Assembly: GCA_036279835.1 (NCBI GenBank)
Contig: DASUII010000071.1
Coordinates: 1-7,402 of the forward strand
DNA: 7,402 bases
Reading direction: 5' to 3'
Origin: GCA-003244245 sp036279835
GTDB lineage: Bacteria; Actinomycetota; Actinomycetes; Mycobacteriales; Pseudonocardiaceae
The translations under genes and the position numbers were made by a program. This document shows, one piece after another, positions 1 to 7,402 of the stretch. Each line of letters begins with the position of its first letter. Within the stretch, counting starts at the first letter, position 1. Under the pieces are notes generated by a model. It saw only the letters and a list, made by a program, of their open reading frames with translations, was not told the origin of the DNA and did not search any database.

Positions 1-47
1 TCCAATGCAGCGGCCCGCTGCTCCTCGGTCAGCTGGGGAAGGGCCAC
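1..47 (-). CDS. mihF: Integration host factor mIHF, N-terminal fragment (partial, runs off the left edge)
   Basis: Only the first 15 codons are present. Read on the minus strand from a GTG at 47-45 they give MALPQLTEEQRAAAL, which I recognise as the conserved N-terminus of the actinobacterial integration host factor mIHF, a small (about 105 residues in mycobacteria) nucleoid-associated DNA-binding protein unrelated in sequence to E. coli IHF. A strong Shine-Dalgarno sequence (GGAGGAG, 57-51) sits 3 nt before the GTG and supports this start. In mycobacteria the gene lies directly downstream of pyrF and before gmk and rpoZ, and the same placement here supports the call. The DNA-binding body of the protein is outside the window, so identity rests on this short peptide plus context. 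Confidence 0.85.
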   Translation of the reverse strand, partial: MALPQLTEEQRAAAL

Positions 48-124
48 GGTCTCCTCCGTCGATTGCTAGTGCTAAGGGATAATCTGGATAGTGCGGCGAC
101 CGTATCCCCCACGCGACCAGCCGC
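48..124 (-). other. pyrF-mIHF intergenic gap
   Basis: This 77-bp stretch is the only real intergenic gap in the window and is clearly richer in A+T than the genes around it. I see no GC-rich hairpin followed by a T run on the minus strand, so there is no recognisable intrinsic terminator after pyrF. The best stems are weak (GGATA pairing with TATCC across about 8-12 nt). The AT-rich part (about 61-93) could hold a promoter for mIHF, but no convincing pair of -35 and -10 boxes with proper spacing is visible. mIHF could therefore be read through from the pyr operon, have its own promoter here, or both. Confidence 0.5.
51..57 (-). promoter_or_regulatory. Ribosome binding site of the mIHF gene
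   Basis: GGAGGAG on the minus strand, 3 nt upstream of the GTG at 47. It is close to a full Shine-Dalgarno match and fixes the mIHF start, because the fragment is otherwise too short for its start to be judged by homology. Confidence 0.75.
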
Positions 125-1019
125 TTAACCCGGGGTGCCACTGCCGCGCTGTCCGGCCGGTGGACGGAGCACGGCGCCAGCCTGGTCGGCGATTCGTCGA
201 GCGGCGTGTCGTAGTGAGGCCGGGTGTGGCCCATGGCGCAGCAGGTCACGTGATGTCGTTGGCACGACGTAGCGGATGGCCACCCCGAAGATCTCCGGCA
301 AGGTGGCCAGGCAGGCGCCCTGCGCGCCTATCCCGGGCGCCAGTATCGGGCCGTTGAGCGCGTCGAGCCGCAGGGCCCCGAGCTGTGCGGTAGCACCCAC
401 CACCACACCGATGTCGCCGCCGGGACGCCGGCCGGCGTTGCGGGCGGCGACGGCATCGACGACGGACTGTGCGACGGTGGCTCCGGTACCGGTGACCGCG
501 GCCTGCACGTCGCCACCCTCGGGGTTGGAGGTCAGTGCCAGCACGAACACTCCGCGCCCGGTCCGACCGGCCAGCTCGAATGCCGGATCCAGCGCGCCGA
601 TACCCAGGTAGGGCGAGACGGTGATCGCGTCGGCCGCCAGTGGCGCGCCGTCGCTGAGGTAGGCGGTGGCATACCCGGCCATGGTGGTGCCGATGTCACC
701 GCGCTTGACGTCGAGCAACACCAGCGCACCGGCATCCCGGGCGGCCAGCAGCACCCGCTCCAACACTTCGATGCCTCGTGCCCCGTGCCGTTCGAAAAAC
801 GCCGACTGGGGCTTGACCAGGGCCAGCTCCGGCGCTAGGGCCTCGACCGCGCCCAGCGCGAACCTCTCAAGCCCCACCACGTCGTCGCCCAACCCCCACT
901 CCTGCAGCAACCCCGGATGCGGATCGATCCCCCCGCACAACGGTCCCCGAGCCGCCACCGCCGCGCTCAACCGTGCACCGAACCCACATTCGGTGGGCTT
1001 ACCGGGGGGCTGAGCGTTG

Positions 1020-1030
<11 letters not shown>
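125..1030 (-). CDS. pyrF: Orotidine 5'-phosphate decarboxylase (subfamily 2)
   Basis: A 301-residue cytoplasmic enzyme that decarboxylates orotidine 5'-monophosphate to UMP, the last step of de novo pyrimidine synthesis. The sequence shows a TIM-barrel OMP decarboxylase of the longer bacterial subfamily 2: GGIDPHPG at residues 33-40, VKPQSAFFE at 72-80, the catalytic Asp-x-Lys-x-x-Asp signature as LDVKRGDIGTT (Asp107, Lys109, Asp112), DAITVSPYLG at 134-143, and the phosphate-binding end ILAPGIGAQG (229-238) followed by VVPTTSR. The start is a GTG at 1030 that overlaps the carB end by 11 bp. Only a modest ribosome site (GCGGGG, 1043-1038) precedes it, so translation probably depends on ribosomes finishing carB. 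Homology starts near residue 17 (FGARL), with no better start between. The C-terminal tail after about residue 287 looks unconserved and proline/glycine-rich. Stop is TAA at 127-125. Confidence 0.97.
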
Positions 1031-4396
<3,366 letters not shown>

Positions 4397-4397
<1 letters not shown>

Positions 4398-5611
4398 TAG
4401 TTCCCCCCTCTAGCGCCATTCGGAGCCGAATCGTCGTTTTCGACCCTCACGAGACCGCTATTCGGCTCCGAATGGCGGTCGGGGTGGGCCATGAGCTGGT
4501 AGAAGCGGTCGAAGAGGTATGCGGCGTCGTGTGGGCCGGCGGCTGCTTCGGGGTGGTACTGGACGCTGAAGGCTGGAGTATCCAGGCAGGTGAGGCCTTC
4601 TACGGTGTTGTCGTTGGGACAGGAGTGGCTGACTACCGCGGCGCCGAAGTCGGAGTCGAAGCGTTCGCCCGGCTCCCCCACTACTGCGAAACCGTGGTTT
4701 TGCGAGGTGATCGCCACTCGCCCGGTGGCATGCTCGACAACTGGGACGTTGATGCCGCGGTGCCCGTAGCGCATCTTGTAGGTTCCTCGACCCAGTGCCC
4801 GGCCGAGGATCTGGTTGCCGAAGCAAATCCCGAACAGTGGGAGCCGTCGCTCCAGCACTTGGCGGGTCAGCTCGACCGCGTGGTGTGCGGTGGCCGGATC
4901 GCCCGGCCCGTTGGACAGGAAGAGGCCGTCGGGAGACAGCTCTAATACCTGCTCCAGGCTGGCAGTGGCTGGCAGGACATGGGTCTCGATCCCTAGCGCA
5001 GCCAGCATCCGCGGGGTGTTGGACTTGATCCCCAAATCCAGCGCCACCACGCGGAACCGCCGCTGAATGCGGGTGGCGGGGACGGTGTAGGGATTGCTGG
5101 TGGTGACTTCGCCGACGAGGTCGGCGCCGGCCATCGGGGGGCTGGCCAGCACCCGCGCCAGCAGCTGCGCCGAATCAGCCAGGGCGTCGCCGGAGAAGAT
5201 GCCGGCGCGCATCGAGCCATGCTCGCGAAGCCGGCGGGTCAGAGCGCGGGTGTCCACCCCGGAGATCCCCACGACGCTTTGGGCTGACAGCTCTTCGTCC
5301 AGCGGCCGCAGGGAGCGCCAGCTGGACGGTAGCCGGGCAGGGTCGCGCACCACGTAGCCTGCGACCCAGATCCGGTGCGACTCGTGGTCCTCGTCGTTCC
5401 AGCCGGTGTTGCCGATGTGCGGCGCGGTCTGCACCACGATCTGCCGGCGGTAGGACGGGTCGGTGAGGGTCTCCTGGTAACCGGTCATTCCGGTGGCGAA
5501 CACTGCCTCACCCAGCGTCTGACCCACCGCGCCGTAGGTTTCGCCCCGCACGATGGTGCCGTCCTCCAGCACCAGCAGCGCCAGCCCGCGCGCCGTTGTT
5601 TTGGTCAACAC
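4397..5611 (-). CDS. carA: Carbamoyl-phosphate synthase small (glutaminase) subunit
   Basis: 404-residue class I glutamine amidotransferase subunit that hydrolyses glutamine and channels ammonia to CarB. The N-terminal small-subunit domain (about 10-150) carries FATGMTGYQETLTDPSY (38-54). The amidotransferase domain (about 187-375) shows LDLGIKSN (191-198), LSNGPGDP (232-239), the nucleophile Cys263 in FGICFGNQILG, SQNHGFAV (303-310) and the catalytic pair His353/Glu355 in QYHPEAAAGPHD. Start: GTG at 5611, overlapping the pyrC end by 7 bp, with GGGAAGG (5622-5616) just upstream. A TTG in the next codon (5608) is a possible alternative. Family members usually end shortly after a motif like YLFDRFYQLM (366-374). 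Here about 24 extra residues (381-404) follow, and they are encoded by an inverted-repeat element rather than by conserved sequence. Stop is TAG at 4399-4397. Confidence 0.98.
4403..4410 (-). promoter_or_regulatory. Ribosome binding site of carB, inside the carA 3' end
   Basis: GAGGGGGG on the minus strand, 5 nt before the carB GTG at 4397. It lies inside the last codons of carA (Arg-Gly-Gly-Asn, then the stop). It directly follows the palindromic element at 4414-4480, so folding of that element in the mRNA could influence its accessibility. Confidence 0.7.
4414..4480 (-). repeat. Palindromic inverted-repeat element forming the end of carA
   Basis: Two 18-nt arms, CGCCATTCGGAGCCGAAT (4414-4431) and ATTCGGCTCCGAATGGCG (4460-4477), are perfect reverse complements separated by 28 nt. 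Each arm also contains its own inverted repeat, ATTCGG-2 nt-CCGAAT. The upstream (minus-strand) copy extends to a 28-nt near-palindrome at 4453-4480, with 13-nt half-arms and one mismatch. In the spacer is a third small hairpin, GTCG-TTTT-CGAC (4433-4444). The element encodes CarA residues from about 379 to 398, beyond where the family normally ends. It looks like a short repeat (REP- or MITE-like) that arrived at the carA 3' end and stayed in frame. A regulatory RNA structure is the alternative. The symmetry is certain; origin and function are inference. Confidence 0.8.
5060..5076. repeat. 17-bp direct repeat with internal hairpin, copy 2 (inside carA)
   Basis: Identical to 1049-1065, with the stem CCGC-TGAAT-GCGG. 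Here it encodes ATRIQR around CarA residues 179-184, in the variable linker between the N-terminal domain and the amidotransferase domain. Flanking bases differ at once on both sides, so the shared unit is exactly 17 bp. Confidence 0.6.
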
Positions 5612-6900
5612 AGCACCTTCCCGTCCTCGGCGGTGATCGCGCCGCGCAGCATGGTGACCAGCACCCGGCCGGGCAGCTCCATCCCCTCAAAGGGGGTGTT
5701 GTCCGCGAGACTGGCCAGCTGCGCCCCGCGCACCGTCCAGGTGGCGTCTGGGTCGACCAGGATCAGTGTCGCCGGCTCCCCGACCGCGATCGGACGGCCT
5801 TGGCCAGTCGCCCGACCGATGCGGGCCGGGCGCTCACTCATCACCCGGGCCACCCCCCGCCAGTCCAGCAGGCCGGGGCGCACCATGGTGGCCAGCACCA
5901 CTGACAGGGCTGTCTGCAGTCCCAGCATCCCGGGCCGGGCCGCGGACCACTCGCAGTCCTTGTCCTGGCCGGCGTGCGGGGCATGGTCGGTGGCCACGCA
6001 GTCCACGATCCCGTCAGCCAACGCGGCGCGCAGCGCCGCGGTGTCGGCAGGGGTGCGCAGCGGTGGGTTAACTTTGTTGACCGGGTCGTAGCCGGCCAGG
6101 CGCTCATCGGTGAGCAGTAAGTGGTGTGGGGTTACCTCGGCGGATACCCGGATTCCGCGTTCCTTGGACCACCGCAGCACCTCCACCGTGCCTGCGGTGG
6201 ACACGTGGCAGACATGCAACGCCGCCGCAGCGTCCCTGGCGAGCAGGCAGTCCCGCGCCACGATCGACTCCTCCGCGGCGGCCGGCCAGCCGGTCAGCCC
6301 CAACCGGGCGGCGACTTCTCCCTCGTGGGCCTGGGCGCCGGCGGTGAGTCGAGGATCCTCGGCGTGCTGGGCGATCACCCCGCCCAGCCCTCGAACGTAC
6401 TCCAGGGCACGGCGCATCAGCAGGGAATCGTGCACGCACAAGCCGTCGTCGGAGAACATCCGCACTGCCGCTGCGGACGCGGCCATGGCGCCCAGCTCAG
6501 CGAGCCGCTCCCCGCGCAGGCCGGCGGTGACCGCGCCGACCGGGTGCACATCGACCAGTCCGACATCCCGCCCGCGCCGGTACACGTGCTCGACAACGAC
6601 CGCGGTGTCGGCCACCGGATCGGTGTTGGCCATCGCGAACACCGCGGTGTAACCACCCAGCGCCGCGGCTGCCGAGCCAGTGGCGATCGTCTCGGCGTCC
6701 TCCCGACCAGGTTCGCGCAGGTGGGCATGCAGGTCGACCAAGCCGGGCAACGCAACCAGGCCCCCGCCGTCGAAGCGCTCGGCGCCGGTTCCGTCCAGTT
6801 GGGCACCCAGCTCGGCGATCACCCCGTCACGGACCAGCAGGTCGACCGGATCGCCCACGCCATAGGGCCGGATCCCGCGCAACAGCAGGGGTCGGGTCAT
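5605..6900 (-). CDS. pyrC: Dihydroorotase, type I
   Basis: 431-residue zinc amidohydrolase that interconverts N-carbamoyl-L-aspartate and dihydroorotate, the third step of the pathway. Visible landmarks: the metal-binding DLHAHLREPG (56-65; His58 and His60), MANTDPVADT (90-99, the family's usual MPNT-like loop), FSDDGLCVHD (149-158; the Asp in this motif bridges the metals in type I enzymes), IAQHAEDPR (176-184; His179), CHVSTAGTVE (231-240; His232), AEVTPHHLLL (254-263), NPPLR (278-282) and CVATDHAPH (301-309; Asp305). Length and motifs fit an active type I enzyme rather than a PyrC-like pseudo-dihydroorotase. The ATG at 6900 overlaps the pyrB stop as ATGA (4 bp) and has AGAGGA 6 nt upstream, which fixes the start. 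The end overlaps carA by 7 bp, with no gene between pyrC and carA. Confidence 0.98.
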   Translation of the reverse strand: MTRPLLLRGIRPYGVGDPVDLLVRDGVIAELGAQLDGTGAERFDGGGLVALPGLVDLHAHLREPGREDAETIATGSAAAALGGYTAVFAMANTDPVADTAVVVEHVYRRGRDVGLVDVHPVGAVTAGLRGERLAELGAMAASAAAVRMFSDDGLCVHDSLLMRRALEYVRGLGGVIAQHAEDPRLTAGAQAHEGEVAARLGLTGWPAAAEESIVARDCLLARDAAAALHVCHVSTAGTVEVLRWSKERGIRVSAEVTPHHLLLTDERLAGYDPVNKVNPPLRTPADTAALRAALADGIVDCVATDHAPHAGQDKDCEWSAARPGMLGLQTALSVVLATMVRPGLLDWRGVARVMSERPARIGRATGQGRPIAVGEPATLILVDPDATWTVRGAQLASLADNTPFEGMELPGRVLVTMLRGAITAEDGKVLC

Positions 6901-7402
6901 GCCTGATCCTCTTGGGCTGCGAGCAGGTGGTAGAGCACCGCCATCCGGACATGCACTCCGTTACGGACCTGTTCGGTGATCGCGGCACGGGGTGAGTCGG
7001 CAACCGAGTGCGCGATCTCCATCCCCCGCAGCATCGGCCCGGGATGAAGTACCACAGCGTGCTCGGGCAACAGCGCCAGACGCGCCTCGGTGAGCCCGTA
7101 GTCGATCGAGTACTCCCGGGCCGAGGGAAAGAACTGGCCACGCATTCGTTCGGCCTGCACCCGCAGCATCATCACCGCGTCGGTACCGGGTAATGCGGCA
7201 TCAAGGTCATGCCCGACCGTGACCGGCCAACCGCGCGCCTCTCGTATGCCCCAGTTCTCGACCCCCCAGGGCAGCAGAGTGGGCGGAGCGACGAGATGGA
7301 CATGCGCACCCAGCGTGATCAAAAGGTCAATGTTCGAGCGGGCGACCCTGCTATGCAGCACGTCGCCTACGATGGTGACGGTCCGCCCATTCAGGGTGCC
7401 CA
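6897..7402 (-). CDS. pyrB: Aspartate carbamoyltransferase catalytic subunit, C-terminal part (partial, cut by the right edge)
   Basis: 167 codons of the C-terminal, aspartate-binding half of aspartate carbamoyltransferase, which condenses carbamoyl phosphate with aspartate to N-carbamoyl-L-aspartate. The frame is open to the window edge: upstream of a GTG at 7361 it continues as GTLNGRTVTIVGD, so that GTG is an internal valine. Motifs seen: IVGDVLHSRVARSN at the start of the second domain, the hinge region VAPPTLLP, MMLRVQAERM, the active-site loop LHPGPMLRGMEI and the conserved end NGVHVRMAVLYHLL. The carbamoyl-phosphate-binding N-terminal half (the STRTR motif) lies outside the window. The HPGPM form of the active-site loop is typical of enzymes from pyr operons of Gram-positive bacteria. 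Stop is TGA at 6899-6897, overlapping the pyrC start. Confidence 0.97.
   Translation of the reverse strand, partial: GTLNGRTVTIVGDVLHSRVARSNIDLLITLGAHVHLVAPPTLLPWGVENWGIREARGWPVTVGHDLDAALPGTDAVMMLRVQAERMRGQFFPSAREYSIDYGLTEARLALLPEHAVVLHPGPMLRGMEIAHSVADSPRAAITEQVRNGVHVRMAVLYHLLAAQEDQA
6907..6912 (-). promoter_or_regulatory. Ribosome binding site of pyrC
   Basis: AGAGGA on the minus strand, 6 nt upstream of the pyrC ATG at 6900 and inside the last codons of pyrB. Good spacing and sequence; it supports the ATG as the start and coupling to pyrB translation. Confidence 0.7.

Noticed and set aside
7..21. GCAGCGG-C-CCGCTGC palindrome in the first codons of mIHF
   Set aside because: A 1-nt loop cannot form an RNA hairpin as written, and the sequence is explained by common codons for Gln-Arg-Ala-Ala-Ala.
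68..75. TTAGCACT on the minus strand in the pyrF-mIHF gap, resembling half of a CIRCE (HrcA) operator
   Set aside because: The matching half GAGTGCTAA at the required 9-nt spacing is absent, so it is not a CIRCE element.
89..110. Possible promoter (TACGGT or TATCC-like -10) for mIHF
   Set aside because: No acceptable -35 box at 16-19 nt spacing; too weak to annotate as a promoter.
983..997. CCCAC-ATTCG-GTGGG stem near the pyrF start
   Set aside because: Only 5 bp with no extension, lies within coding sequence, and lacks a T run; expected by chance at this GC content.
7359..7361. GTG at 7361 as the start of pyrB
   Set aside because: The frame stays open to the window edge and continues with conserved family sequence (TVTIVGD), so this is an internal valine codon.

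Overview
This window is the downstream part of an actinobacterial de novo pyrimidine (UMP) operon. All genes are on the minus strand, so transcription runs from position 7402 towards position 1. The high GC content, frequent GTG starts, tightly overlapping genes and the start of an mIHF-type gene right after pyrF point to a GC-rich actinomycete. The order pyrB-pyrC-carA-carB-pyrF-mIHF resembles Mycobacterium and its relatives (Mycobacteriales/Pseudonocardiales). I cannot name the genus from sequence alone.

Layout in transcription order: pyrB (aspartate carbamoyltransferase, C-terminal half only, cut by the window edge at 7402); pyrC (type I dihydroorotase, 5605-6900); carA (glutaminase subunit of carbamoyl-phosphate synthetase, 4397-5611); carB (large synthetase subunit, 1020-4397); pyrF (OMP decarboxylase, 125-1030); a 77-bp gap; then the first 15 codons of the mIHF gene (start at 47, cut by the left edge). 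Adjacent pyr genes overlap by 4, 7, 1 and 11 bp, so the operon looks translationally coupled. CarA and CarB make carbamoyl phosphate, PyrB joins it to aspartate, PyrC closes the ring, and PyrF performs the last decarboxylation to UMP. No pyrD or pyrE is present here, and the operon's promoter and any PyrR leader lie beyond the right edge.

The enzymes are ordinary. The unusual part is at the carA-carB junction. The last ~24 residues of CarA are encoded almost exactly by a compact palindromic element: an 18-bp perfect inverted repeat with a 28-nt spacer, each arm itself containing the near-palindrome ATTCGG-AG-CCGAAT. It looks like a small repeat inserted at the carA 3' end and read through as coding sequence. 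A separate 17-bp hairpin-forming sequence occurs both inside carA and in the tail of carB. I found no RNA genes, insertion sequences, CRISPR array, phage genes or novel multi-gene system. Long open frames on the plus strand are GC-driven shadows of the operon genes.
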